This document shows, piece after piece, positions 6,653-16,354 of a DNA stretch of 64,000 nt (position 1 is its first letter; every line of letters begins with the position of its first letter). The stretch covers positions 496,001 through 560,000 of the forward strand of contig LNES01000006.1 of NCBI GenBank assembly GCA_001464115.1, read 5' to 3'. The stretch is from Chlamydiae bacterium Ga0074140. GTDB lineage: Bacteria > Chlamydiota > Chlamydiia > Chlamydiales > Rhabdochlamydiaceae. Below the pieces are notes generated by a model. The model made no database searches. It saw only the letters and a list, made by a program, of their open reading frames with translations, and was not told the DNA's origin. The position numbers were made by a program, and so were the translations under genes.

Positions 6653-7852
6653 TCAAGAGAGTTGATCTGCCAATAGAATTGTTTTCCGATACTCAGACGA
6701 TCCAACAGATCTGTCTACCGAACCTCTTCTAGGTCCTGCTTTCTCTCTTGCGTGATACACGTCGAGTGCTTTTACAAGATCATCTTTTTTGGCTTCTTTA
6801 GCGAGCTTGAGCGCCGTATTTCCATCAGCATCTTCTGCGTTGAGGATGTGAGCAAAGTATTCCTTCTGCGCAAAAAGCTCAAGGATCACGAGTTCTGGCG
6901 ATTTCTCAACAGCCGCCGCCTTTTTGGGACGAGTCGCAACACACAAATGATGCAGGGGTGTTCTTTGATTCCCCTTCGATCGCGCTTCAATACTTGCCCC
7001 TTTAACCAAAAGCATCTCTGCGAGTTTTACATTTGCAGAGCTACAGGCGATATGGAGTACCGTTCGTCCTTTTGGATCTGCGACTTCCAGATCGGGGTTG
7101 TATCTCAGCAGCAGTTCAACGATATCATAAGCAAACTCCTTGCAAGCGCGATGAAGCGCCGTGCCCCAGTTGTCTTCCGCATTGATATCCACTCCTTTTT
7201 CTAACAGCATGTTGATCAAGGCGAGGAGTTCTGTTCTACTTTCTCTTGCCGGAGAGTTCGCTCTTCCGCAGACTGCCTGCAAAAGCGTGCTTCCATTTCG
7301 GTTGCGCTCGTTGACATCACCACCTGCGTTCAAGCTTTTTGTAAGCTCCTCATATTGACCAGCAAAAAGAAGGTCGTGCAAAGGAGAAGAGCTGACGCTA
7401 CCTCGCGAAGAGGAGTTGACCTTGGGGCTTCCTAAGACCGCATCAATCTGCGTCTCTGTAACCGGCTTATCCCCTTTAGGAGAAGCGCTGTTGCTCGCAT
7501 CGGAAAGCTCATCTTCGTCTACCTCATCTCCCTGTATTTCTACATTTAGACCACGTTGACCTTCATTTCTTGGAGAGGGCGCACGACTTGAATCTCTTGA
7601 CACATCCCATGAAAGAGATCCTTCACTGCAACAAAAGAGCCATAAAAAGAATTCACGCACCGCGCTGCAAAGGCGAAAAAAGCCATCAAGGCATCCCCCT
7701 GAGGGGGCTTCATCACCTTGTGCGGATGAGAGTTCATCCTGAACAGCTTGTGGTCCTGGTTCTGGATTCGGAATATAGAGTCTCGAGCCTTGTTCGCTCA
7801 GTATTGCCCCTGGGGGGAGTGAGCTCTGGCGATCGGTGACGGGAGGTGTCAT
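6653..7852 (-). CDS. Ankyrin-repeat protein with disordered N-terminus and aromatic/Cys hydrophobic motif
   Basis: The product is 399 aa, with AAGGAG 7 bases before the ATG. Residues 1-50 and about 78-150 are Ser/Pro/Glu-rich and probably disordered. Between them lies a short hydrophobic segment, LDGFFRLCSAVREFFLWLFC (about residues 55-75), too short and Cys-rich for an ordinary TM anchor. Residues about 160-380 hold four to five ankyrin repeats, such as NGSTLLQAVC, WGTALHRACKEFAYDIVELL and KGRTVLHIACSSANVKLAEM. There is no Sec signal. Ankyrin proteins of intracellular bacteria are often type III or IV effectors; that role is inferred. The motif EFFLWLFCC recurs in the products at 46249 and 47366. 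Confidence 0.9.
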   Translation of the reverse strand: MTPPVTDRQSSLPPGAILSEQGSRLYIPNPEPGPQAVQDELSSAQGDEAPSGGCLDGFFRLCSAVREFFLWLFCCSEGSLSWDVSRDSSRAPSPRNEGQRGLNVEIQGDEVDEDELSDASNSASPKGDKPVTETQIDAVLGSPKVNSSSRGSVSSSPLHDLLFAGQYEELTKSLNAGGDVNERNRNGSTLLQAVCGRANSPARESRTELLALINMLLEKGVDINAEDNWGTALHRACKEFAYDIVELLLRYNPDLEVADPKGRTVLHIACSSANVKLAEMLLVKGASIEARSKGNQRTPLHHLCVATRPKKAAAVEKSPELVILELFAQKEYFAHILNAEDADGNTALKLAKEAKKDDLVKALDVYHAREKAGPRRGSVDRSVGSSEYRKTILLADQLS

Positions 7853-8081
7853 AGAGTTCTCCTTTATAAATATTGGTCAATATTTATAGACGATCTCCAA
7901 ATACTTTAAAACACTAAAGAATAATTAATTACGAATTGTAATAATAAAAACACATTTCTCGGTCGAAGCCTATAAAATAATTAATTTAAACAAAAATTTA
8001 TAATCTTTGCTTTAAATGGTTCCTTGCCTGAAAATAGAGGTTCGCCTAATTATTCTGTCCCAATAAGGGCTAAAGGTTTAG

Positions 8082-11003
8082 ATGTTCGGAGTTTTAAAAA
8101 AATTATTTGGCACCGCTCAGGGGCGCCTAATCTCTCGTTACAGGAAGACCGTTTCAGAGGTCAACGCCTGGGATGAGCGGTTTAAGGCTCTCAGTGACAC
8201 AGAATTAAAGCAGAAAACTGAAGAGTTCCGCCAGAGATTAGCTCAAGGTGAACCTCTCGACGCACTGCTACCGGAAGCCTATGCCGTCGTGAAAAACGTC
8301 TGCCGCAGACTATGCGGAACGGATGTTCATGTCTCAGGATACACCCAAAAGTGGGACATGGTCCCCTATGATGTCCAAATTTTGGGGGGAATTGCGATGC
8401 ACTATGGTGCAATCGCAGAGATGCAGACGGGCGAGGGAAAAACTCTCACGGCTTCAATGCCCCTTTATCTAAACGCCCTTACTGGAAAACCTGTACATCT
8501 CGTCACGGTTAACGACTACCTTGCGCAGCGTGACTGTGAATGGATCGGTGCAATCTTCCGCTGGCTCGGTCTCACTGTACGTCCCCTTCTCTCTAGCACA
8601 CCTCCGCACCAGCGCAAAAGCCTATACGAAGCGGACATCGTCTATGGAACATCTTCAGAATTTGGTTTTGACTATTTGCGCGACAACTCGATGGCGCAGA
8701 GCGCAGATGAGCAGTGCCAGCGCGGCTACTATTTTGCCATCATCGACGAAGTTGACTCGATTCTAATCGACGAGGCTAGAACACCTCTCATCATCTCTGG
8801 TCCTTCGGGATCTTCGAAGCAGATGTATGATGAGCTCAAAGATGCAGTGGCAGATATCGTGAAGGTTCAGAGAGACCTATGCAACCGCCTTGCGACTGAT
8901 GCGCGTAAGACGCTGGAATCTCTTGGACTTCTCAAAGAAGGCGAAAAACCCAAACTCGAAAAGAAGCAAGAAGCAGAAGCAAAAGAAGCTTTCCGTAAAT
9001 TCTGGCTCGTCGGCAAGGGAACACCGCAAAACAAGATCTTAAAGCGGATCAAAGAAGATCCCGATCTCCGCGCAGAGATCGAGTATTGGGATACCTACTA
9101 CCACTCTGAGCCCAATAAAGAGGAGCGCGCGGAAGCCCTCTCCGAGCTTTATATTATCGTTGACGAAAGAGCGAACGAGTATGAGCTCACCGACAAGGGG
9201 ATCCACGCGTGGATCGAAACACAATCTAAAACGAGCAGTGAAGATGACTTCGTCATGCTCGATTTAGGCGAAGAGTATGCCAAAATCGATCACAATCTCG
9301 ACATCGATGAAGATCAGAAACTCAAACGGAAGGTCGCCCTTCGCGAGGAAGATGCAAAACGCAAAGAGCGCGCGCACAACTTGAGACAGCTCTTCCGCGC
9401 CCATCTTCTGATGGAAAAAGATGTCGACTACATCATCGCTGAGAACAAGATCGTCATTATCGACGAAAATACAGGCCGTCCACAACCCGGAAGACGCTTC
9501 TCAGACGGACTGCATCAGTCGATTGAAGCGAAAGAGGGTGTTGCGATTCAACAAGAGACGCAAACCTACGCCACAATCACTCTCCAGAACTACTTCCGTC
9601 TCTACACGAAGCTCTCGGGCATGACAGGTACGGCGATGACCGAGGCGAATGAGTTTAAAGACATCTATAAACTAGAAGTTCTAGCTATTCCGACCCACCG
9701 TGGCTGTCATCGTGTGGATGCGGACGATGAGATCTACATGACTGAACGCGAGAAGTACAATGCGATCTTAAAAGATGTTCAAGCGATTCATGCACTTGGA
9801 AGGCCGATTCTCATTGGAACAGAATCGGTAGAGGTTTCCGAGAAGCTTTCGCGTATCTTAAAACAGAATAAACTTGAACACACAGTTCTCAACGCCAAAA
9901 ACCACGCAAGCGAAGCAGAGATCATTGCAGACGCTGGCAAAATGAGCGCCATCACGGTTGCTACCAACATGGCTGGCCGCGGAACAGATATCAAATTAAG
10001 AGAGGGTGTTGCTGCCGTTGGCGGACTTCACGTGATCGGAACTACGCGCCATCAATCGCGCCGCATTGACAGACAGCTGCGCGGAAGAAGTGCACGCTTG
10101 GGCGATCCTGGTTCTTCTAAATTCTACGTCTCTTTTGAAGACTCTCTGATGCGCCTCTTCACCTCTCCACGCATCACCGCATTCCTTCAACGATTCCGCC
10201 CACCAGAGGGAGAGCCGATCTCTGCGAAAGTTTTGAACAAATCGATCGAGACCGCGCAAAAACGCGTTGAGCAGCGCAACTACATGATGCGTAAACACAC
10301 GCTCGAATATGACGATGTGATGAATAAGCAGCGCGCTGAGATCTACGCTTTCCGCAACGAGGTTCTGCACGCAGAAAACACCATCGCGATTGCAGAAGAG
10401 ATTTTAGGCAGTGTTTGCGGAGAGATGTGCGAGCAGTTTTTCCGAGACAAATCTGTGCCCGAAGGCTGGAATCCTGAGGGGTTCCGTCAATGGCTTATCA
10501 CCAATTTCCCCATCTATTTCGAACGCGAAGAGTTTGATAACGACTACCTTCGTTTGGAAGAAATTGAACAACGCGCAAAAGAAAAGGTGGTTTCCGCTTT
10601 CTTAAATAAACTCGCGTTCGACAGCGAAAAACTCGCCGAAGCTCAGGTCATTCTTGCACCACAAGCTTCTGCAATGTCGCCTGAAGAGATCTTGCGCGAA
10701 GTGGTTCGCAACATTCTTATCCGCACCATTGACCAGTTCTGGCAAGAACACCTTCTTCACATCGACCATCTGCGCGCTGAGGTCAGCTTGCGCTCAATCG
10801 GTCAAAAAGATCCTCTCACAGAATTCAAACACGAAGCCTTTGCACTTTTCCAAGCGCTCGGCTTCAAGATCAAACTGGAGATCGCACACGCGCTCTTCAA
10901 GTTCTCGATGATCATGCCCACCGAGCCTCCAGCAGAGGCCCGCACCCCCCAGCCCCGCACACGCCCCGAACACCGCGTCGACCTCTCCCTCCTCGGCGAC
11001 TAA
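8082..11003 (+). CDS. secA: Preprotein translocase ATPase SecA
   Basis: SecA drives proteins with signal peptides through SecYEG by ATP hydrolysis. The 973-aa product shows QTGEGKT (Walker A, about residue 115), DEVDSILIDEARTP (Walker B region, about 222) and the C-terminal ATPase block TNMAGRGTDI with RQLRGRSARLGDPGS. An insertion of about 100 residues rich in Lys/Glu (about 270-410) interrupts the first ATPase domain, as in chlamydial SecA. The tail ends RTRPEHRVDLSLLGD and lacks the Cys-rich zinc SecB-binding motif. AAAGG precedes the ATG. The 229-bp AT-rich gap upstream is shared with the divergent ankyrin gene and must hold both promoters. Confidence 0.97.
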   Translation: MFGVLKKLFGTAQGRLISRYRKTVSEVNAWDERFKALSDTELKQKTEEFRQRLAQGEPLDALLPEAYAVVKNVCRRLCGTDVHVSGYTQKWDMVPYDVQILGGIAMHYGAIAEMQTGEGKTLTASMPLYLNALTGKPVHLVTVNDYLAQRDCEWIGAIFRWLGLTVRPLLSSTPPHQRKSLYEADIVYGTSSEFGFDYLRDNSMAQSADEQCQRGYYFAIIDEVDSILIDEARTPLIISGPSGSSKQMYDELKDAVADIVKVQRDLCNRLATDARKTLESLGLLKEGEKPKLEKKQEAEAKEAFRKFWLVGKGTPQNKILKRIKEDPDLRAEIEYWDTYYHSEPNKEERAEALSELYIIVDERANEYELTDKGIHAWIETQSKTSSEDDFVMLDLGEEYAKIDHNLDIDEDQKLKRKVALREEDAKRKERAHNLRQLFRAHLLMEKDVDYIIAENKIVIIDENTGRPQPGRRFSDGLHQSIEAKEGVAIQQETQTYATITLQNYFRLYTKLSGMTGTAMTEANEFKDIYKLEVLAIPTHRGCHRVDADDEIYMTEREKYNAILKDVQAIHALGRPILIGTESVEVSEKLSRILKQNKLEHTVLNAKNHASEAEIIADAGKMSAITVATNMAGRGTDIKLREGVAAVGGLHVIGTTRHQSRRIDRQLRGRSARLGDPGSSKFYVSFEDSLMRLFTSPRITAFLQRFRPPEGEPISAKVLNKSIETAQKRVEQRNYMMRKHTLEYDDVMNKQRAEIYAFRNEVLHAENTIAIAEEILGSVCGEMCEQFFRDKSVPEGWNPEGFRQWLITNFPIYFEREEFDNDYLRLEEIEQRAKEKVVSAFLNKLAFDSEKLAEAQVILAPQASAMSPEEILREVVRNILIRTIDQFWQEHLLHIDHLRAEVSLRSIGQKDPLTEFKHEAFALFQALGFKIKLEIAHALFKFSMIMPTEPPAEARTPQPRTRPEHRVDLSLLGD

Positions 11004-11072
11004 TCTGTTTCCTGACTGCGTATCCGCAGTCAGCAAAAAAAGCAGTTATTGGAATTCTCTGTGTATCGCTCC

Positions 11073-11237
11073 GATAGACATGTCGGGTGACACGGCACTA
11101 CGTGTCCGCGCCCCCTGCGACCCCCCTTGAGCTTTAATCTGCTTCGATAAATCAAGTCCTCGGAGGCGGGGTGAGGCGCAAGGGGGGGTCGCGGGGGGCG
11201 CGGACACGCAGTGCCGTGTCACCCGACATGTCTATAG
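11073..11237. repeat. Compact palindromic repeat (family R) downstream of secA
   Basis: The first about 57 bases, starting gatagacatgtcgggtgaca, are repeated in reverse at the other end, with G-runs and C-runs (ccccctgcgacccccc / gggggggtcgcgggggg) pairing. The middle reads agctttaatctgcttcgata. The same ends occur around longer elements at 30477-30988 and 60641-61113, and in decayed form at 16355-16412. It is much more GC-rich than the flanking DNA. It could fold into a long hairpin and act as a transcription barrier between secA and the convergent gene. Confidence 0.85.
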
Positions 11238-11267
11238 GCGCCCAACATCAACCCTATTTATTCTCTA

Positions 11268-11792
11268 TTACTTCTTTCTTTTGATGCCGAGGTAGAGGAG
11301 AGGGAGGGAGAGGATGCAATAGACAAACCAGTAGCTTGCGTCCCATTCGAGGCGGAGGAAACCGTTCGAGGAGAAGAAGAACTGGAGAATGCCGAGCACA
11401 AAGAGGTTGCTGCCAAGCGATAACATGAGAATGGGAAGAAGCGCGCTCTTTGTGGTAGAGCTGCTCTCCTCTTCTTCTGCTGCAAGCGGCATAGCAGCTG
11501 CGGTGGAGTGTGCTGTCTGAAAAGGTTTTTCCATTTTTGTCTCTCTAAACGGTTCAGCTTTTTTCTTAACGGGTTCTTCGACGGTATATGCGGGGCCTCG
11601 TTGTGAATAGGGCGGGGTGTAAAGCGAGGTTAGACTATCTTGAAGGGACTGGTTGGTGAAAAGAGGGGCTTGGGTGGCTCTCTCTGCGGCGGGATCGGCC
11701 TGTTCGCTTCCGCAATAGGGGCAGATGGTCGCCTCATGCGCGATTCTCCCGTCACAGTTTGAACACATTTTTTGTCTGTCTGCTGGTTTCAT
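11268..11792 (-). CDS. Zinc-ribbon membrane protein, unknown function
   Basis: The product is 174 aa. The N-terminus has a zinc ribbon (CSNC about residue 10 and CPYCG about 25). A Pro/Ser/Thr/Lys-rich linker follows (about 35-110), then two hydrophobic segments (about 117-140 and 150-170) ending GIKRKK. The topology suggests a cytoplasmic zinc ribbon tethered to the inner membrane. It is transcribed away from lpdA with about 88 bp between starts; a hypothetical protein occupies this position in Chlamydia (CT556, from memory). The role is unknown. Confidence 0.8.
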   Translation of the reverse strand: MKPADRQKMCSNCDGRIAHEATICPYCGSEQADPAAERATQAPLFTNQSLQDSLTSLYTPPYSQRGPAYTVEEPVKKKAEPFRETKMEKPFQTAHSTAAAMPLAAEEEESSSTTKSALLPILMLSLGSNLFVLGILQFFFSSNGFLRLEWDASYWFVYCILSLPLLYLGIKRKK

Positions 11793-11879
11793 AGCCCTAC
11801 CTCATGTATACCATTTATGCATAGCACAACAAAATTTTCTATTTTTTTCTAGAGGAAGTTGAGGTAAACTGGGTTCTCT

Positions 11880-13283
11880 ATGGAAAAAAAACATTTTGAC
11901 GTTGTCGTTATCGGAGCTGGCCCAGGTGGATATGTCGCCGCCATTAAAGCCTCTCAAAATGGAAAACAAGTTTGTCTGATCGAGAAAAACGATCTCGGCG
12001 GCACTTGTTTAAACGTGGGTTGCATCCCAACGAAGACACTTCTTGCCAACACGCAGGTGTTGAAAAAAGTGAAAGACGCAAAAGAGTATGGTATCACGAC
12101 CGGAGAGATCTCCTTTGATTACGCAAAGATGAAGGAGCGAAAAGACCTCGTCGTACAAAAGATCCGCAAAAGTTTAGAGGGCCTTCTTCTCTCCAACCAG
12201 ATCACGATCCTTCGAGGCGAAGCCGAGTTTCTATCCCCTTCAGAAATCAAAGTCAAAGGTCAGGATAATACGCTCGTATCGGCAAAAAACGTGATTATTG
12301 CAACGGGATCCACTCCTCTCGATATCCCCGCTTTTCCCTGTGACCACAAGAAGATCTTGAACTCGACTTCAATTTTGGAGATCACCAAGCTTCCTAAAAC
12401 ACTCGCAATTATCGGCGGTGGATACATCGGTTGCGAGTTTGCATCCCTTTTCGCTGAGCTCGGCGTACGCGTGATCATTTTAGAAGCACTCCCCGCTATT
12501 GTGCTCACTCAAGGCAAAGAGATCTCCGATGCGCTGACGCGCGCCTTCAAACAAAAAGGGATTGAGATCCAAACTGGTGTGATGGTCGAAGGAATCGATA
12601 CAACTGCCGATGGTGTCAGTGTCCGTTTGAAAGACAAACCACCCATCGCTTGCGACATGGCGCTTGTCTCAATTGGAAGAAAGATCACATCCCAAAACCT
12701 CGGTCTGGAAAAAGCTGGCGTCAAGCTCACCGATAAGGGCGCGATCGATGTGAATGAGAAGATGGAGACCAATGTCCCAGGCATCTATGCCATTGGTGAT
12801 GTCACTGGAAAATTTATGCTCGCCCACGTTGCTTCCCATCAAGGGATTGTTGCAGCTAGCAATGCGATCGGCAAAGAGGCGTTCATGCACTATAATGCCG
12901 TTCCTGCTGTAATCTTTACATCTCCCGAGATCGCGTCAGTTGGCATGACTCTCGATCAAGCGAAGGAGGCTGGGTTTACCTCCGCAACTGCGGGTAAATT
13001 CCCCTTCCAAGCGCTCGGGAAATCGATTGCCATGATCGAAGCGGAAGGCTTTGCTCAAATCGTGATCGACAAGAAAACTGGTCAGATTTTAGGAGCGCAA
13101 GTTGTTGGGTATAACGCCTCAGCGCTCATTTCTGAGATGGCAATTGCCATTGCGAATGAGCTAACGGTCGAATCGGTTGCAGATACAATCCACGCGCACC
13201 CGACAACTCCCGAAGCATGGCTTGAAGCCGCTCTGATTGCGCAAGAGACTCCCATTCACTTCCCGCCAAAAGCTAAAAAATGA
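11880..13283 (+). CDS. lpdA: Dihydrolipoamide dehydrogenase (E3)
   Basis: This is the E3 component of 2-oxoacid dehydrogenase complexes, reoxidising dihydrolipoamide with NAD+. The 467-aa product has the FAD motif GAGPGG (about residue 12), the redox-active disulfide GGTCLNVGCIPTK (Cys43 and Cys48), an NAD-binding GGGYIGCEF (about 179), the AIGDVTG FAD contact (about 306), and the catalytic His-Glu pair in HAHPTTPEAW (about 440). The gene overlaps lipA by ATGA, tying E3 expression to lipoate synthesis. Confidence 0.97.
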   Translation: MEKKHFDVVVIGAGPGGYVAAIKASQNGKQVCLIEKNDLGGTCLNVGCIPTKTLLANTQVLKKVKDAKEYGITTGEISFDYAKMKERKDLVVQKIRKSLEGLLLSNQITILRGEAEFLSPSEIKVKGQDNTLVSAKNVIIATGSTPLDIPAFPCDHKKILNSTSILEITKLPKTLAIIGGGYIGCEFASLFAELGVRVIILEALPAIVLTQGKEISDALTRAFKQKGIEIQTGVMVEGIDTTADGVSVRLKDKPPIACDMALVSIGRKITSQNLGLEKAGVKLTDKGAIDVNEKMETNVPGIYAIGDVTGKFMLAHVASHQGIVAASNAIGKEAFMHYNAVPAVIFTSPEIASVGMTLDQAKEAGFTSATAGKFPFQALGKSIAMIEAEGFAQIVIDKKTGQILGAQVVGYNASALISEMAIAIANELTVESVADTIHAHPTTPEAWLEAALIAQETPIHFPPKAKK

Positions 13284-14203
13284 AGAGGTCTTCGCTCCCG
13301 ATCTACCAAGAGCCTCCGGAAGAAAAAGCGGTTGCTCGCGGGCGCTTTCCCTCTTGGCTACACCGGAAAATTCCGTCCGGTGGCTACCTTTTCAAAACCA
13401 ATGAGATTCTCGCGAAGTATCGACTGAACACCGTTTGCGAAGAAGCAAAATGCCCCAATCGAATGGAGTGTTATACAAGAAGGACGGCGACCTTTCTTGC
13501 TCTTGGTAAAGAGTGTTCTCGCAGTTGCGGTTTTTGTGATATCGATTTCTCGAAAAACCCGAAAGCTCCCGAAGCTGACGAGCCGAAACGTGTTGCTCTT
13601 TCCGTTAAAGAACTTGGGCTTAAACACGTCGTGATCACCATGGTCGCTCGTGACGATCTAGCAGATGGCGGTGCAGCAGCCCTTGTTGCCATCATGCGCG
13701 AAGTCAAAAAAGAGAACCCCTCTGTTACCATTGAGGTTCTCACCTCCGATTTTGATGGCAATCTCGATGCTTTGGATCTTGTTCTCCAAGAGAAACCCGA
13801 GATTTTTAACCACAACATCGAAACCGTCCGCTCACTCACCCCCAAAGTGCGGCACCGCGCCACCTACGAACGCACATTAAGCGTTCTCTCTCATGCGAAG
13901 AAAACGGGGAAGGCTCTATTTGTCAAATCGGGAATTATGGTCGGTCTCGGCGAAAAAGAGGAAGAGGTCAAAGAGACGATCTCTGATCTTTACCGCGCCG
14001 GCTGCGATATCATCACGATCGGCCACTACTTACAACCCAGTCGAAAACATCTCACTGTGAAGGCATTCATTTCTCCAGAACAATTCAAGCTCTACGCCGA
14101 CTTTGGAAAGAGCATCGGCGTACGGCATATGTACGCCGGACCCTTCGTCCGCTCGAGCTATAATGCTGAGGGCGTTCTTGCCGAAGCAACTGAGAAGCAC
14201 TAA
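13280..14203 (+). CDS. lipA: Lipoyl synthase
   Basis: This radical-SAM enzyme inserts two sulfurs into octanoyl groups on E2 and H proteins. The 307-aa product has both clusters: the auxiliary cysteines Cys53, Cys58 and Cys64 (CEEAKCPNRMEC) and the radical-SAM triad Cys79, Cys83 and Cys86 (CSRSCGFC). Downstream GLGEKEEEV and GHYLQPSRKHL are typical family segments. The ATG overlaps the lpdA stop. No lipB lies in the window. Confidence 0.97.
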   Translation: MKRSSLPIYQEPPEEKAVARGRFPSWLHRKIPSGGYLFKTNEILAKYRLNTVCEEAKCPNRMECYTRRTATFLALGKECSRSCGFCDIDFSKNPKAPEADEPKRVALSVKELGLKHVVITMVARDDLADGGAAALVAIMREVKKENPSVTIEVLTSDFDGNLDALDLVLQEKPEIFNHNIETVRSLTPKVRHRATYERTLSVLSHAKKTGKALFVKSGIMVGLGEKEEEVKETISDLYRAGCDIITIGHYLQPSRKHLTVKAFISPEQFKLYADFGKSIGVRHMYAGPFVRSSYNAEGVLAEATEKH

Positions 14204-14294
14204 GAGACTGCCCCCATCCTTTTCTTTTCCTTGCTGAACATATCTCTAAAATGGTAAGTAAAAAATTTAATACATTATTTTGGGGAGTTCACTT

Positions 14295-15560
14295 TTGTCG
14301 CCGCGTGAAGAAATTATCGACAAAGTTGCGAGCATTGTACTGGCGGGCGGCGAAGGAACTCGCCTCTTTCCCCTAACAAAGACACGAGCAAAACCGGCCG
14401 TGGCATTTGGTGGCCGCTATCGTCTCATCGACGTGCCGGTGTCCAATTCTCTCAACTCAAAAATCCACCAGATCTACATCATCTCTCAATACTTTGCGTC
14501 AGACTTGCACCAGCATGTTCTCGGAAGTTTTCCTTTTGAACTCTTCCAGAGAGGGGATCTTCAGCTTCTCACCCCGGAAGAAACTGCGAAAGGAAAGATC
14601 TGGTTTAAAGGAACGGCGGATGCTGTCCGTAAAAATATCGACCACTTCCTCAAGTCTTCCGCAGAGTATTTTCTTATTCTTTCTGGTGACCAGCTCTACA
14701 ACATCAATTTTGCTCCCATGCTGCAGCTTGCTCACGATACGGATGCAGATCTTGTGGTCGCCTCTCTTCCTGTCGAAGAGGCAGAAGCAAAGAGGATGGG
14801 TCTTCTCAAGATTAAAAGCTCGAAAAGGATCGAAGATTTTTATGAAAAACCGAATACGGCAGAACTCTTGAAAAAGTTTGAGCTCCCTGAGAAACAAGAC
14901 GGGGCCCGTTATCTCGGATCGATGGGCATTTATATCTTCAAACGCGCTGCTCTTGTTTCTCTTTTACAAGAAGAGGGGGATGATTTTGGACGCCATCTGA
15001 TCCCGATTCAGATTAAACGAGGGAAGACCTACGCCTACGTCTACGACGGCTACTGGGAGGATATCGGTACAGTCTCCTCCTACTACAAAGCAAACCTTGC
15101 TCTTCTTTCGCAGAAAGGAAGCTTCAATATGTACGATTCCGCACGGCCTATCTACACCACGCGACACCTCCTCCCCAGTCCGGTCATTCGTCACGCTGTG
15201 ATCGAGAACTCGATCATCAGCCAAGGCGCGATCATCGATGCGAAGGAGATTTCGGGCAGTATCGTTGGACTCCGCGCACACATTCGAAAAGGAGCCATCA
15301 TCCGCAACTCGATTATCGTTGGGCACAAGTTTTACCACCCCCCTCTCCATCACTCGCCACAGCTTCCCCCAGAGTTCACAATCGGAGAGGAGTGCCAGAT
15401 CGAAAAGGCGATCATCGATGAGCATACTCGTCTTGGGAATGGAGTAAAACTTCTCAACAAAAAAAATCTACAGACGTTCGATGGCGATGGCGTATATATT
15501 CGCGATGGAATTATCATCGTGACCTCTGGAAAAGACCTTCCAGATGGATACGAAATATAA
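14295..15560 (+). CDS. glgC: Glucose-1-phosphate adenylyltransferase
   Basis: This enzyme makes ADP-glucose for glycogen synthesis, the regulated step of bacterial glycogen formation. The product is about 421 aa with the nucleotidyltransferase signature LAGGEGTRLFPLT, the allosteric-site lysine region KTRAKPAVAFGG, YRLIDVPVSN, WFKGTADAVR and the DGYWEDIGT segment, then a left-handed beta-helix tail. I prefer TTG 14295 because GGGGAG lies 7 bases upstream; TTG 14280 would put that signal inside the gene. Chlamydiae keep a glycogen pathway (glgC = CT489, from memory). The phosphoesterase gene follows after 9 bases. Confidence 0.95.
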   Translation: MSPREEIIDKVASIVLAGGEGTRLFPLTKTRAKPAVAFGGRYRLIDVPVSNSLNSKIHQIYIISQYFASDLHQHVLGSFPFELFQRGDLQLLTPEETAKGKIWFKGTADAVRKNIDHFLKSSAEYFLILSGDQLYNINFAPMLQLAHDTDADLVVASLPVEEAEAKRMGLLKIKSSKRIEDFYEKPNTAELLKKFELPEKQDGARYLGSMGIYIFKRAALVSLLQEEGDDFGRHLIPIQIKRGKTYAYVYDGYWEDIGTVSSYYKANLALLSQKGSFNMYDSARPIYTTRHLLPSPVIRHAVIENSIISQGAIIDAKEISGSIVGLRAHIRKGAIIRNSIIVGHKFYHPPLHHSPQLPPEFTIGEECQIEKAIIDEHTRLGNGVKLLNKKNLQTFDGDGVYIRDGIIIVTSGKDLPDGYEI

Positions 15561-15569
15561 CCCAAAACT

Positions 15570-16325
15570 ATGTCTGTTTTTGCGCTAGCTGATCCTCATC
15601 TCTCCTTTGGTGTTCCACAGAAGAGCATGGAAGCGTTTGGCCCTCTTTGGCAAAATTACACTGAGAAAATGGAGGAGAACTGGCGCGCAAAGATCGAAGA
15701 TGAAGATCTTGTTCTTCTCCCGGGGGATATCTCGTGGGCAACGCGTTTTGAAGACGCCCTTGTCGATCTAAACTGGCTGCATAAGCTTCCGGGAACGAAA
15801 GTCATCATCCGAGGCAATCACGATTTTTGGTGGACCTCTCCCTCAAAACTTAAGCAGCTGCTCCCTCCTTCTATTCATTTTATTCAAAACAATGTCTTTA
15901 ACTGGAATGGAATTTCGATCGGAGGTGCGCGTCTATGGGACACAGAGGAGTTTAATTTTAATGGGTATATCCACTTTCAGGAAAACCCGCGTGCGCGAAA
16001 AAGGAGCGTAGAGGAGCTCGCCTCCCAAGAAGAGGAGGGCAAAAAGATTTTCGAAAGGGAACTCCAGCGCTTGGAACTCAGTCTCAAACAGTTAGATCCT
16101 AATGCTTCCCTGCGGATTGCTCTAACACACTATCCCCCCGTGAGCGCGGATCTTAAACCCTCAAGAGCCTCTGAGATTTTGGAAAAATATAAGATCCAGA
16201 TCTGCATCTTTGGTCACCTCCACAATTTAAAAAAAGATCTACCCCTCTTCGGAGAGGCGCGCGGAGTCCGCTACATCCTCTCCTCCTGCGACTACCTCGA
16301 CTTCGACCCCTTACGCATCTTGTAA
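15570..16325 (+). CDS. Calcineurin-like metallophosphoesterase
   Basis: The product is 251 aa with the metallophosphoesterase metal ligands in order: ADPHL (about residue 7), PGDISW, RGNHDFWW (about 88), THYPP (about 190) and GHLHN (about 217). There is no signal peptide, so it should act in the cytoplasm. The substrate cannot be read from the sequence. It follows glgC closely, as CT488 follows glgC in C. trachomatis (from memory). Confidence 0.9.
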   Translation: MSVFALADPHLSFGVPQKSMEAFGPLWQNYTEKMEENWRAKIEDEDLVLLPGDISWATRFEDALVDLNWLHKLPGTKVIIRGNHDFWWTSPSKLKQLLPPSIHFIQNNVFNWNGISIGGARLWDTEEFNFNGYIHFQENPRARKRSVEELASQEEEGKKIFERELQRLELSLKQLDPNASLRIALTHYPPVSADLKPSRASEILEKYKIQICIFGHLHNLKKDLPLFGEARGVRYILSSCDYLDFDPLRIL

Positions 16326-16354
16326 ACTTCGGTACTGGACAAAAACAAGAGACA

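Noticed and set aside
11017..11038. Hairpin ctgactgcg-tatc-cgcagtcag after secA as a terminator
   Set aside because: On the plus strand it is followed by A residues rather than T, so it does not meet the Rho-independent pattern for secA.
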